Source: an uncultured Acetatifactor sp.
Lineage (GTDB): Bacteria > Bacillota > Clostridia > Lachnospirales > Lachnospiraceae
NCBI GenBank assembly: GCA_910578815.1
Contig: CAJTSE010000006.1
Coordinates: 1-64,000 of the forward strand
Length of the DNA: 64,000 nt
Direction: 5' to 3'
Numbering within the stretch: position 1 is the first letter of the stretch; every line of letters begins with the position of its first letter. The translations under genes and the position numbers were made by a program. Below are positions 9,141 through 17,671 of the stretch, in pieces. The notes beneath the pieces are model-generated. The model saw only the letters and a list, made by a program, of their open reading frames with translations, had not been told where the DNA came from and searched no databases.

Positions 9141-10887
9141 CTCCAAATTCCTCCCCGTCCATATCCAGTCCTAAGCCCCGCAGCTGTTCAAAGGGATCCT
9201 CTCTTAACTCTCTTTCAAAACGCTCCACCAGCTCCGAAAGATATTCTTCCGCTCTGCGAATATTAATCACATCCTGCGTATCCTGAGCCCCGCAGTACAT
9301 AGCCAGACCCCGGCCAAGCTCCGCCCGTCTTTCGTCCCCCAGCTGTTCGTACAAAGACAGTGCCTGCGTAAACAGCCGTTGATCCCTGTGGGCCTCCGTC
9401 GTAAGCCGAATACTGTTAATGCGCTCCATGGCTTTTTCCATCTCTTCCTCCGACAGGTTCAGATTGGGATTAAGGATTACTGTCTCCCGTTTGTCCCCGC
9501 CGCTGCTTTCCACACTCACATGAAGGATGCCGTCAATATCATAGGTAAAAACTACCTCAGCCCACTGAGAGCCTGCAGCTCCCCTGGGAACCCGGACCTG
9601 CAGCTCTCCCAGCTTTAAATTTCCGGCTACAAAATAATCCTCACCTTGATAAAATTCAAATTTCAGATATTCCTGGCCGTCATGTAAGGTATAAAAACGG
9701 CTGCTGTGGCTGACAGGCAGCATACTGCTGCGGGGGATCAGCACCGCCATGTGAGGCTCCCTGTCGATCTGGCTGTTATAGGTAGCAACCCCTAAAGAAA
9801 AAGGGCACACATCCGTCATAACCACATCCTGAAGCTCTTCCCTGCGTTCCTTAATTCCGGCGCAGACCCCCGCACCCAGCGCTACGATCTTGTCCGGTTC
9901 TGCGGCGATCACCGGACGAGCGGACATCAGCTTTTCCAAAAAATCATGAAATACAGGCATTCTGGAGGAACCACCCACCAATACTACCCGACGGATCCCC
10001 CTGGCTGCCTTCTTATTTTTCAAAGCCCTTCTGAGTACCTTTTCCACGCGCTTAAAAACAGGCTCGCAAAGCATTGCCAGTTGCTCTCTGTCAAGGCTTA
10101 ACTCGTAATCCTTTTCGCCCGCCCGGAGCTTCATCAAACCCTCTGTCGCCCCCGGCTCAGACAACGCGGCCTTTGCATTTTCTGCCTGCCGCATCAGCAC
10201 CGCTCCTTCCTCCGGCGTGAGCGCCTCCCGGCACAAATGATTCTTTTCGCAGAAGTACTTTGCAATGGCGGCGTCTATATCGTCACCCCCTAAGTGATTG
10301 TCCCCGGCAATACACAAAATTTCTATAATATTGTCAAAACAGTCCACGATACTCACATCCAGCGTACCGCCGCCAAAATCCACAATCATCAGCTTACCGT
10401 CCTCCGCGGCAGGATCACTCCACCGATAATACACTGCCGCTGCAGAGGGCTCATTGATCAGTCTGGAAACCTTCAGACCGGCCAGCTGTGCCGCGAGCTT
10501 GGTGGCGCAGCGCTGGTTATCATTAAAATATGCAGGAACACTAATAACAGCTTCCTCTACCGGCTCCTGCAAAAATTCTTCCGCATCCTGTTTTACCTGT
10601 CGAAGCACAAATGCGGATAGCTCTTCCGGCTTGAAATACTGCTGCCCCAGGCAGATCTCCCGCTCTGTTCCCATAAATACTTTGTAAGACGCCGCGGTAC
10701 GGTCAGGATGGGTCAAAAGCCGCTCTTTTGCTGCCCTCCCGGTAATAATCGTGCCGTCCTCCATTACACTGACCGCACTCTTGGTCAGGTATCCTCCCTC
10801 TTTGTTTGGAATTAACACTGCCTTTCCATCCCGGAATACACAGGCAAGTGTATTTGAAGTTCCCAGGTCAATACCGATTACACTCAT
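9133..10887 (-). CDS. Hsp70 family ATPase (HscC/DnaK-like, non-canonical)
   Basis: A 584-residue Hsp70 with the actin-fold nucleotide-binding domain: phosphate-1 motif GIDLGTSNT at the N-terminus, VDFGGGTLDVS (phosphate 2) and VVLVGGSSRMP (adenosine motif). A beta-sandwich substrate domain follows and the C-terminal helical lid is short, more like HscC than DnaK (usually ~610-640). It is not in a grpE-dnaK-dnaJ locus; its neighbour is the giant J-like protein, translated from an overlapping start. The ATG at 10887 has GGGAGGAAGT directly before it, and this ribosome site is the end of a repeated palindromic element (10888-10989). Likely a specialised chaperone system; client unknown. Confidence 0.88.
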   Translation of the reverse strand: MSVIGIDLGTSNTLACVFRDGKAVLIPNKEGGYLTKSAVSVMEDGTIITGRAAKERLLTHPDRTAASYKVFMGTEREICLGQQYFKPEELSAFVLRQVKQDAEEFLQEPVEEAVISVPAYFNDNQRCATKLAAQLAGLKVSRLINEPSAAAVYYRWSDPAAEDGKLMIVDFGGGTLDVSIVDCFDNIIEILCIAGDNHLGGDDIDAAIAKYFCEKNHLCREALTPEEGAVLMRQAENAKAALSEPGATEGLMKLRAGEKDYELSLDREQLAMLCEPVFKRVEKVLRRALKNKKAARGIRRVVLVGGSSRMPVFHDFLEKLMSARPVIAAEPDKIVALGAGVCAGIKERREELQDVVMTDVCPFSLGVATYNSQIDREPHMAVLIPRSSMLPVSHSSRFYTLHDGQEYLKFEFYQGEDYFVAGNLKLGELQVRVPRGAAGSQWAEVVFTYDIDGILHVSVESSGGDKRETVILNPNLNLSEEEMEKAMERINSIRLTTEAHRDQRLFTQALSLYEQLGDERRAELGRGLAMYCGAQDTQDVINIRRAEEYLSELVERFERELREDPFEQLRGLGLDMDGEEFGDE

Positions 10888-10989
10888 ACTTCCTCCCATT
10901 CCGCCGCGCAAGCGGCATCTAAATCTGCGGGAACTTTGGGACGCGCAGCGTCACAAATTCCGAGATTGAAAATGACAATTTTCAATCTT
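10888..10989 (-). repeat. Start-codon-docked palindromic repeat, family 1, copy A (Hsp70 leader)
   Basis: Read on the minus strand, about 102 bases nearly identical to copies at 11289-11391 and 30141-30245. Order: a 10-bp stem GATTGAAAAT/ATTTTCAATC with a 4-base loop (10964-10987), a GACGCTGCGCGTC hairpin, a GCCGCTTGCGCGGC hairpin, then GGAATGGGAGGAAGT and the Hsp70 ATG. The Shine-Dalgarno sequence is therefore part of the repeat. A further perfect hairpin GCGTGC/GCACGC lies just outside at 10999-11014. Confidence 0.85.
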
Positions 10990-11020
10990 ACACCCTCTGC
11001 GTGCTTTAGCACGCACTTGT

Positions 11021-11029
11021 ATTTTATCA
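11021..11029 (-). promoter_or_regulatory. Probable extended -10 promoter for Hsp70
   Basis: On the minus strand the sequence reads TGATAAAAT, an extended -10 element (TGn before TAAAAT), about 135 bases upstream of the Hsp70 start. No good -35 hexamer is present. The resulting transcript would carry the GCGTGC hairpin and all of repeat copy A in its leader. Confidence 0.4.
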
Positions 11030-11188
11030 TTCTCCCGCTTAATTTACCATATAAAAATAGATCTGACGATTTCGTCATACCGAAACCAAGTAACAGCCGG
11101 TTAATCGCCATCAGATTTGTAAAAAACTGAATTGTTATATCAAGGCCTTTGATCAGTTATAAAACTACTCGCAATTTTCATTTATTCA

Positions 11189-11197
11189 TGGTATACT
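11189..11197 (+). promoter_or_regulatory. Probable extended -10 promoter for mutS2
   Basis: TGGTATACT is an extended -10 element; the -35 region at 17 bp upstream is poor. It faces mutS2, whose leader of about 190 bases would include a GTGCCCGCCGTGGGCAC hairpin (near 11260-11280) and repeat copy B. Confidence 0.4.
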
Positions 11198-11288
11198 TTG
11201 AGCGGAATAAGCCGCCGATGTCAGACCTGACGATCTGCGGTAAATAATAAATATTGAATGGAGTGCCCGCCGTGGGCACACAGGGGAG

Positions 11289-11391
11289 AAAGATTGAAAA
11301 TTGTCATTTTCAATCTCGGAATTTGGGACGCTGCGCGTCCCAAAGTTCCTGCAAATTTAGATGCCGCTTGCGCGGCGGAATGAGAGGAAAG
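11289..11391 (+). repeat. Start-codon-docked palindromic repeat, family 1, copy B (mutS2 leader)
   Basis: Same element as copy A but on the plus strand: GATTGAAAAT...ATTTTCAATC at 11292-11315, GGGACGCTGCGCGTCCC hairpin, GCCGCTTGCGCGGC hairpin, then GGAATGAGAGGAAAG and the mutS2 ATG at 11392. Copies A and B form a long inverted repeat around the ~300-bp divergent promoter region. Confidence 0.88.
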
Positions 11392-13770
11392 ATGAACGAA
11401 AAGGTTTTAAATACACTGGAATATAATAAAATAATTGCTCTGCTTGAAGATAAAGCAGATTCGGCGCCGGGAAAAAAGCTTTGCCGGGAGCTTCTGCCTT
11501 CTACAGATCTGGCTGAAATTCGAAAGAATCAGCTTCTGACCGGAGACGCATTAAGCCGCCTTTTTAAAAAAGGCGGAACTTCTTTCGGCAGCAACAGCGA
11601 CTTAGGATTTTCGATTAAGTCATTGGAAATTGGCAGTACCCTTTCCATTCTTGAACTGATCCAAATTGCTTCTCTGCTGGACAATGTATCCCGTATTAAG
11701 ACTTTCGGTAAAAAAGAAAGGGAAGATTCCTCTGATGACAGTCTCACCGAATACTTTGAACAACTGACCCCCTTAACCCAGGTGGCCAATGAGATCCGCC
11801 GCTGTATTTTATCTGAAGACGAAATAGCCGATGATGCCAGTCCCAAATTAAAAAGCATTCGCCGTTCCATGATACAGACCAACGAGAAGATTCGCTCCCA
11901 ATTAAATTCCATGCTTACTGGTTCTTACCGCACCTATCTGCAGGACGCAGTAATTACCATGAGGGATAACCGTTACTGTATTCCCATCAAAGCGGAATAC
12001 AAGGGACAGGTAAACGGCATGATTCACGATCAGTCGGCCACCGGCTCCACCTATTTTATTGAACCGGCAGCGGTAGTGGATTTAAATAATAAGCTCCGTG
12101 AGCTGGAATTGGAAGAAAGAGAAGAAATCGCCGTTATCTTAGCCTCTTTAAGTGCCATGGCAGGAGAACATACCGAAGAACTCGATAAAAACCAAAAACT
12201 CATGACCGAGCTGGACTTTATATTTGCCAAGGCTGAGCTTGCGATGGACATGAACGCTACGGCCCCTATATTTAACAATGACCATTACATTAACATCCGC
12301 AAGGGACGTCATCCGCTGCTGGATAAAAAGAAAGTAGTACCCATTGACATTCATCTGGGCCGGGATTTCGATCTGCTTGTCATTACAGGTCCCAATACCG
12401 GAGGGAAAACCGTTTCCTTAAAAACCGTAGGTCTGTTTGTGCTGATGGGGCAGGCCGGACTGCATATTCCCGCCCTGGATCGTTCGGAGCTTTCCATTTT
12501 CAACGAAGTATATGCAGATATAGGAGACGAGCAAAGTATCGAGCAAAGTCTGTCCACCTTTTCCTCTCATATGAAGAGTATTGTCCACATCTTAAAACAC
12601 GCGGACGCCGATTCTTTGTGCCTCTTTGACGAGCTGGGAGCAGGAACGGACCCTACGGAAGGTGCGGCTCTGGCCATTGCGGTTTTAAATTTTCTCCACG
12701 ACAGAGGCATTCGCACCATGGCTACCACTCATTACAGCGAGCTTAAAGTTTATGCCCTCTCTACCTCCTTTGTGGAAAATGCCTGCTGCGAATTTAACGT
12801 AGAAACCTTGCAGCCTACCTACCGGCTTCTCATCGGCATTCCCGGAAAGAGTAATGCCTTTGCCATCTCTTCCAAACTTGGACTTTCCGAAGAGATTATC
12901 AATGCTGCCAGAGAGCAGATCGGCAGCCAGGACAAAAGCTTCGAGGATGTCATTTCCGATTTGGAGCAGAGTCGGATTACCATCGAAAAGGAACAACAGG
13001 AGATTGCAAAATACAAAGAACATATTCGCAGTCTTCAGGAACAGCTGCAGCACAAAAATGAAAAAATAGATCAGGCCAAGGATCGAATCTTGCGGGAGGC
13101 CAACGAAAAAGCCAGAGAAATCCTGCAGGAAGCAAAGGAAATTGCCGACGAAACCATACGGGATTTTAACAGGGCAGACACCGGAACAGACATTAGGGAG
13201 CTGGAAAGAAAACGCCAAAAAGTACGGGATAAAATCAACGAGAAAAACGAAAGGCTTTCCGTAGGAAGCAGTAAAAATACCCCGGAAAGAAAGGGGCTTG
13301 ATCCGAAAAAGCTTCAAAAGGGCGATGCCGTTCGAGTCATTTCCATGGGGTTAAAGGGTACTGTCAGCACTCTGCCTGATGCAAAGGGAAACCTGTTCGT
13401 ACAATGCGGCATTATGCGGACTCAAACAAATATTAAAGATCTGGCGCTGATTAACGAACCTGTTGTCACGGCTCCCGGCCTGCAGCGAAGCGGCGCAGGT
13501 AAAATTAAAATGTCAAAAACCCTCTCCGTATCCATGGAAATTAATCTTTTGGGTAAGACCGTGGATGAAGCTCTGCCGGCTCTGGACAAATATCTGGATG
13601 ACGCATATCTGGCCCATCTGCCCAGTGTCAGAGTGGTACATGGCAAGGGTACAGGCGCCTTGAGAAATGCCGTCCACAGTCATTTAAAACGGCTGAAATA
13701 TGTAAAAGAATTCCGACTTGGAGAGTATGGAGAAGGAGATGCCGGCGTAACAATAGTTACCTTTAAATAA
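11392..13770 (+). CDS. mutS2: Endonuclease MutS2 (ribosome/recombination quality control)
   Basis: A 792-residue MutS2: MutS-type ATPase with Walker A GPNTGGKT (about residues 333-340), Walker B region LCLFDELGAGTDPTEG, the MATTHYSELK segment, a long coiled coil (about 515-630), the KOW-like region, and a C-terminal Smr nuclease domain with VVHGKGTGALR. MutS2 suppresses recombination and, in Bacillus, rescues collided ribosomes. No mismatch-recognition domain is present, as expected. The ATG at 11392 gives MNEKVLNTLEYNK, the family N-terminus, and has GAGAGGAAAG upstream supplied by repeat copy B; upstream in-frame codons lie inside the repeat and are not coding. Confidence 0.95.
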   Translation: MNEKVLNTLEYNKIIALLEDKADSAPGKKLCRELLPSTDLAEIRKNQLLTGDALSRLFKKGGTSFGSNSDLGFSIKSLEIGSTLSILELIQIASLLDNVSRIKTFGKKEREDSSDDSLTEYFEQLTPLTQVANEIRRCILSEDEIADDASPKLKSIRRSMIQTNEKIRSQLNSMLTGSYRTYLQDAVITMRDNRYCIPIKAEYKGQVNGMIHDQSATGSTYFIEPAAVVDLNNKLRELELEEREEIAVILASLSAMAGEHTEELDKNQKLMTELDFIFAKAELAMDMNATAPIFNNDHYINIRKGRHPLLDKKKVVPIDIHLGRDFDLLVITGPNTGGKTVSLKTVGLFVLMGQAGLHIPALDRSELSIFNEVYADIGDEQSIEQSLSTFSSHMKSIVHILKHADADSLCLFDELGAGTDPTEGAALAIAVLNFLHDRGIRTMATTHYSELKVYALSTSFVENACCEFNVETLQPTYRLLIGIPGKSNAFAISSKLGLSEEIINAAREQIGSQDKSFEDVISDLEQSRITIEKEQQEIAKYKEHIRSLQEQLQHKNEKIDQAKDRILREANEKAREILQEAKEIADETIRDFNRADTGTDIRELERKRQKVRDKINEKNERLSVGSSKNTPERKGLDPKKLQKGDAVRVISMGLKGTVSTLPDAKGNLFVQCGIMRTQTNIKDLALINEPVVTAPGLQRSGAGKIKMSKTLSVSMEINLLGKTVDEALPALDKYLDDAYLAHLPSVRVVHGKGTGALRNAVHSHLKRLKYVKEFRLGEYGEGDAGVTIVTFK

Positions 13771-13794
13771 ATTACAGGAAGGATATGGTATAAC

Positions 13795-14496
13795 ATGGCG
13801 AACAGGCAAAAAATATTAATAGTCGATGATGATAATAACATTGCGGAGCTTATATCCCTATACCTGACAAAGGAATGTTTCGAAACCTTGATTGTAAATG
13901 ACGGCGAATCGGTGATGCCTGCCATGGAAGATTTTTTTCCCAATTTGATCCTGTTGGATATTATGCTTCCCGGAATAGACGGTTATCAGGTTTGCAGAGA
14001 GGTAAGGGCAAAATATTCCGTTCCCATTATCATGCTGTCTGCCAAGGGAGAGATCTTTGATAAGGTTTTAGGTCTAGAGCTGGGAGCAGACGATTATATT
14101 GAAAAGCCCTTTGATTCCAAGGAGCTGGTAGCTCGTGTAAAAGCCGTGATCCGCCGCTATAAGCCGGTAAATGTCATCCCCGAAAATTCAAACGACAAGT
14201 GCGTGGAATATATTGATCTGTCCATTAACCTGACCAATTATTCCGTTATTTACCTTGGTAAAAATGTTGATATGCCTCCCAAAGAGCTGGAGCTGCTTTA
14301 TTTTCTGGCAGCTTCGCCAAATCATGTTTTTACCAGAGAGCAGCTGCTTGACCAAATCTGGGGCTATGAATATATTGGTGATACCAGAACCGTAGATGTG
14401 CATATTAAGCGTCTCCGGGAAAAGATCAAGGATCACGCCAACTGGAAAATCAGTACCATCTGGGGCATTGGTTACAAATTTGAGGTAAGAAATTAA
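13795..14496 (+). CDS. OmpR/PhoB-type response regulator
   Basis: A 233-residue regulator. Receiver domain with acidic pocket DDD (11-13), phospho-acceptor D55 in LILLDIMLPG and a conserved Lys in EKPFDSKEL; C-terminal winged helix with the typical DTRTVDVHIKRLREKI and WGIGYKF end. It starts 24 bp after mutS2 with GGAAGGAT upstream, and its stop overlaps the kinase start by one base, so it forms an operon with the kinase and perhaps with mutS2. Its regulon is not evident from context; the decayed lipoprotein gene and the ECF genes follow but the latter are on the other strand. Confidence 0.92.
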   Translation: MANRQKILIVDDDNNIAELISLYLTKECFETLIVNDGESVMPAMEDFFPNLILLDIMLPGIDGYQVCREVRAKYSVPIIMLSAKGEIFDKVLGLELGADDYIEKPFDSKELVARVKAVIRRYKPVNVIPENSNDKCVEYIDLSINLTNYSVIYLGKNVDMPPKELELLYFLAASPNHVFTREQLLDQIWGYEYIGDTRTVDVHIKRLREKIKDHANWKISTIWGIGYKFEVRN

Positions 14497-15923
14497 TGAA
14501 AAAGACCCTGTATCTAAAATTTGTACTGGCCTATTTTATATTTGGAATTTTCAGTTTTATTATGGTTTCGGTTTTTGTACCCAGTATCACAAGAGAACAA
14601 CTGGTAAGAGAAAAGGCAGAAATCCTCTACGCTGAAGCAATGTTGATTTCAGATACTTATGCCACAGGCCTGTATACCAGCGAAACCGATCTGGAAACCG
14701 TAAAGACGCAGCTGGACTTTCTGGCCGTATATCTGGAATCCGATATTCGCATTATCAACCCTTCTGGGCGTCTGGTGCTGGATACCGGCAGACCCTTAAA
14801 CGTAGAAGAAGTGGTAATGATTGAAAACTTTGACCCTGCCGTAACCAATACTTCCTATTACATGGTAAACGATTTTTATGGCAGTTTTGAGTCGGAAATG
14901 CTTAGCGTATTGGCACCTATTACCTCCAGCTATAAGGTAAAGGGTTATGTAGCCATTCATTGTGATTTAAACAGTATTCAGGCTTCCTGTAACAGTATAT
15001 TGAACATCTCTTATATTACCTTGGTGATTCTGCTGCTGTTATCCCTGATTATTTTGATCTTTTTTACAGAAATAGTGTACATTCCCCTGCGAAAAATTAC
15101 TTATGCCACAGAGCAATATGCCGCCGGAAATATGCACTATGAATTCCAGGTGGAAAGTGACGACGAAATTGGTTATCTGGCCGCATGTTTGAACTATATG
15201 GCAAGTCAGATTGCAGGCGCCGAAGATGATCAGAAAAAATTCGTGGCAAACGTATCCCACGACTTTCGTTCTCCACTGACTTCCATTCGGGGTTATCTGG
15301 AGGCCATGATAGACGGAACCATTCCGCCCGAAACTCATGAAAAATATTTGAAAGTAGTACTGGCAGAAACGGAACGACTGACAAAGCTGACCAACAGTCT
15401 TCTTACTTTAAATAATTTAAACACCAAGGGAATGCTTTTGGATCGTACGGATTTTAATATTAATCCAGTCATCCGTGCTACCGCTGCCTCCTTTGAGGGA
15501 ACCTGCCTGAAAAAAAATATTGCCATTGAACTGATTTTGACCGGAGACGAAATGTTTGTTCACGCAGACGTGGAAAAGATACAGCAGGTCCTTTACAATT
15601 TAATAGACAATGCCATTAAATTCAGTCATCATGATTCAGTGATCAAGGTGGAAACCTCCTTGAAAAAAAATAAGCTGTTTATATCCGTCAAGGACACAGG
15701 AATCGGTATCCCAAAAGAAGACTTAAAACAAATTTGGGACAGATTTTATAAATCCGATCTTTCCAGAGGCCGGGACAAAAAAGGAACCGGATTAGGTCTC
15801 TCCATTGTAAAGGAAATCATTAACTGTCATGGAGAGCATATTAATGTGATCAGCACCGAGGGAGTAGGAAGCGAATTTATTTTTTCCATGCCTCTTTCTG
15901 CAGAAAGTGAAGACGAGGATTAG
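14496..15923 (+). CDS. Membrane sensor histidine kinase
   Basis: A 475-residue classical HK: transmembrane helices at about 7-29 and 172-195 enclosing a ~140-residue extracellular sensor, a HAMP domain (195-245), HisKA with phospho-acceptor H255 in NVSHDFRSPL, then the ATPase domain with NLIDNAIKFS (N box), DTGIGIPKEDL (G1) and GTGLGLSIV (G2). Note HDFR rather than the common HELR after the His. It shares one base (TAATG) with the preceding regulator, so the two are the cognate pair. The ligand is unknown. Confidence 0.92.
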   Translation: MKKTLYLKFVLAYFIFGIFSFIMVSVFVPSITREQLVREKAEILYAEAMLISDTYATGLYTSETDLETVKTQLDFLAVYLESDIRIINPSGRLVLDTGRPLNVEEVVMIENFDPAVTNTSYYMVNDFYGSFESEMLSVLAPITSSYKVKGYVAIHCDLNSIQASCNSILNISYITLVILLLLSLIILIFFTEIVYIPLRKITYATEQYAAGNMHYEFQVESDDEIGYLAACLNYMASQIAGAEDDQKKFVANVSHDFRSPLTSIRGYLEAMIDGTIPPETHEKYLKVVLAETERLTKLTNSLLTLNNLNTKGMLLDRTDFNINPVIRATAASFEGTCLKKNIAIELILTGDEMFVHADVEKIQQVLYNLIDNAIKFSHHDSVIKVETSLKKNKLFISVKDTGIGIPKEDLKQIWDRFYKSDLSRGRDKKGTGLGLSIVKEIINCHGEHINVISTEGVGSEFIFSMPLSAESEDED

Positions 15924-15998
15924 AAACTGCTTTATGTCTATTGTCCTCAACGAAAAACAGGTTTATAATATGAAAAAAGTCATAAGGAGAAGGTAATT

Positions 15999-16423
15999 AT
16001 GCCAAACAAAAGATGAATTACCCTCTTACTTTTATTGACCATGCTGCTTACTCTTGTCGGCTGCGGCAATACAGTAGATATGCCCATGGAAGTCACCATT
16101 GACGGATATACCATCGTCCTTGGACAGACTACCATGCAGGATATGCAGGATGCCGGTTATAAAGCTTCTCTGTCTGCCGTTCCGGATACAGCCAGGCAGG
16201 GAGACAAATATATCTCTTTTGACTACTTCAGGATCTGACCTATGAATACAGTGAAAAAGAATGGGGCGCTGAAAAAGGAGAACAATATTCTAAACCTGTT
16301 TATAAAATTGAGGCAAAGAACGGAGATGTCATATTATCCTCCAAAAATTCTTTTAGAACGGATTTTTATTCTCTGACGGTACAGCTTTCCATGAAAGCAT
16401 TTGAAAAAATGCAGAAAAAGTAA
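15999..16423 (+). pseudogene. Decayed lipoprotein gene (nonsense + frameshift)
   Basis: AAGGAGAAGG lies before an ATG at 15999 reading MPNKR, then TGA, then in the same frame ITLLLLLTMLLTLVGCGNT, which is a lipoprotein signal peptide with lipobox LVGC. The frame continues to a stop at 16236-16238 (protein part MEVTIDGYTIVLGQTTMQ...), but from about 16232 a different frame carries on with a sensible sequence (DLTYEYSEKEWGAEKG ... FEKMQKK) to TAA at 16421-16423. So one in-frame stop inside the signal peptide and one frameshift near 16225-16232 break a ~140-codon gene. A functional internal start (TTG 16035 or ATG 16041) would still be truncated by the frameshift. Family not recognised. Confidence 0.75.
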
Positions 16424-16437
16424 AGGCTTTGTTCGTC

Positions 16438-16983
16438 TTAATAATCAATGATATGTACAATTCGGTCCATAGCCCTACGGACCGGATGATACAGTACCAG
16501 CATCAGCACAAAATTGCCGATACAATGTATTATATCATAACGGATACCTGCCACCCACCAGGTAAATCCGGCGTAAAGTCCGCCGCGGATTCCATTACCA
16601 ACAGCACCTGTAACCCCATAGGGTATGGCACAGAGAATTCCAAAGAACAACCCAAAAAAACCAGACAGGATACTCCAAAACCATACGGACTCCTGTCTTC
16701 TGTTTATATAAGAAATCAGGGCCAGCAGGGGCCAGGTATAAAGATACATAATCCACCAGGGCCCCATACCGTAAAGACACCCCTCGATCAGGACAAATAC
16801 GGGAACCACAAACAACACTCTCCACCGAAAGAACAAAGTAAACAGAATAATCCAAAAGGATACCAGCTCAATATTGGGCAGAAAACTCAGTATTTCCTTG
16901 CAGACTGTAATCACTGCCGTCATTACTCCAATCAAAGCTATATCCTTGATTGAAATCTTTGCCGATTTTCCTTGATCTTTCAT
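16438..16983 (-). CDS. ECF transporter S component (probable cobalamin/corrinoid)
   Basis: A 181-residue integral membrane protein with about five to six hydrophobic helices and an N-terminal cytoplasmic stretch, of the ECF S-component type that captures a vitamin and is energised by a shared EcfA/EcfA'/EcfT module (none in this window). Start ATG 16983 has GGGAGG upstream. It follows the DUF4430 gene by about 95 bp on the same strand, and both lie downstream of a cobalamin riboswitch, so the substrate is inferred to be cobalamin or a precursor rather than seen in the sequence itself. Confidence 0.8.
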   Translation of the reverse strand: MKDQGKSAKISIKDIALIGVMTAVITVCKEILSFLPNIELVSFWIILFTLFFRWRVLFVVPVFVLIEGCLYGMGPWWIMYLYTWPLLALISYINRRQESVWFWSILSGFFGLFFGILCAIPYGVTGAVGNGIRGGLYAGFTWWVAGIRYDIIHCIGNFVLMLVLYHPVRRAMDRIVHIIDY

Positions 16984-17077
16984 TTTAACCTCCCATACTC
17001 TGCTCCGGAAATCTTCATAATCTCAAGGCCGGCAATTTGGCCTGAAAGAGTGTTTATGTGGCAATTTTGCCGATTTT

Positions 17078-17497
17078 CTATTCGGTATAAGGCGGCGTAT
17101 ATTCAAACCGGAATACATCACCATCCTCTATGGGCTGGCTGTCAATGCCGTATTGAGCGTATTCCTCGTTTACATAAACAGCCCAATAAGAACCATCCAC
17201 ATTCCAATTATGAGTTTCTCCGTTAATCGTGTAAAGAGTAAACCCATAATCTCCTTCCTCCCCTTCAAAGGTAAATCCCTTTGCTTCTTCCATAGCCTGG
17301 CGCAAAAACTCCGCATCTGTCTGCACCTGGTATTCCGATGTCTGCTGTTCCTGGTTCAGCACCTTAAGGGTAATATTTTTACTTCCCTGTACGGGCTTTT
17401 CCCGGAATACATTGAAAATGATCAAAAAAGCCGCAATCATTACAATCAGCGCTGCTGCCCCAATCATCATTTTCTTGTTAAATTTCTTGGTTTCCAT
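17078..17497 (-). CDS. DUF4430 (transcobalamin-like beta-grasp) membrane-anchored protein
   Basis: A 139-residue protein with a short basic N-terminus, one membrane anchor (about 9-30) and an extracellular domain of the DUF4430 type (KNITLKVLNQEQQ..., WNVDGSYWAVYVNEEYAQYGIDSQPIEDGDVFRFEYTPP in outline), related to the C-terminal domain of transcobalamin/intrinsic factor. There is no lipobox cysteine, so it is tethered by an uncleaved helix. Start ATG 17497 has AGGAGGAAGG upstream. First gene after the cobalamin riboswitch and terminator; probably binds cobalamin at the cell surface and hands it to the ECF S component encoded next. Confidence 0.8.
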   Translation of the reverse strand: METKKFNKKMMIGAAALIVMIAAFLIIFNVFREKPVQGSKNITLKVLNQEQQTSEYQVQTDAEFLRQAMEEAKGFTFEGEEGDYGFTLYTINGETHNWNVDGSYWAVYVNEEYAQYGIDSQPIEDGDVFRFEYTPPYTE

Positions 17498-17545
17498 CTT
17501 AACCCTTCCTCCTGCTTATTTTTTCCGTGAAAAGAATTCCTGTTT

Positions 17546-17579
17546 GCAAAAAAAATCCTGCCCCCATGGACAGGATTTA
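17546..17579 (-). terminator. Riboswitch-linked intrinsic terminator
   Basis: On the minus strand AAATCCTGTCCATGGGGGCAGGATTTTTTTT-type sequence: stem AATCCTG/CAGGATT followed by eight T residues, lying between the cobalamin riboswitch and the DUF4430 start. It is placed to stop transcription when cobalamin is bound. Confidence 0.85.
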
Positions 17580-17671
17580 GTTACACAAAATAATGCACAT
17601 ATCATATCTAAAATAATAGGATACCCGCTTCTTTTGTACAGACCAAGCCCTCGTGGTCACACAGTACTTTA

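Noticed and set aside
10888..11391. Inverted copies A and B as ends of an insertion sequence
   Set aside because: The ~300 bp between them encode no transposase, and a third solitary copy exists at 30141, so they are independent repeats.
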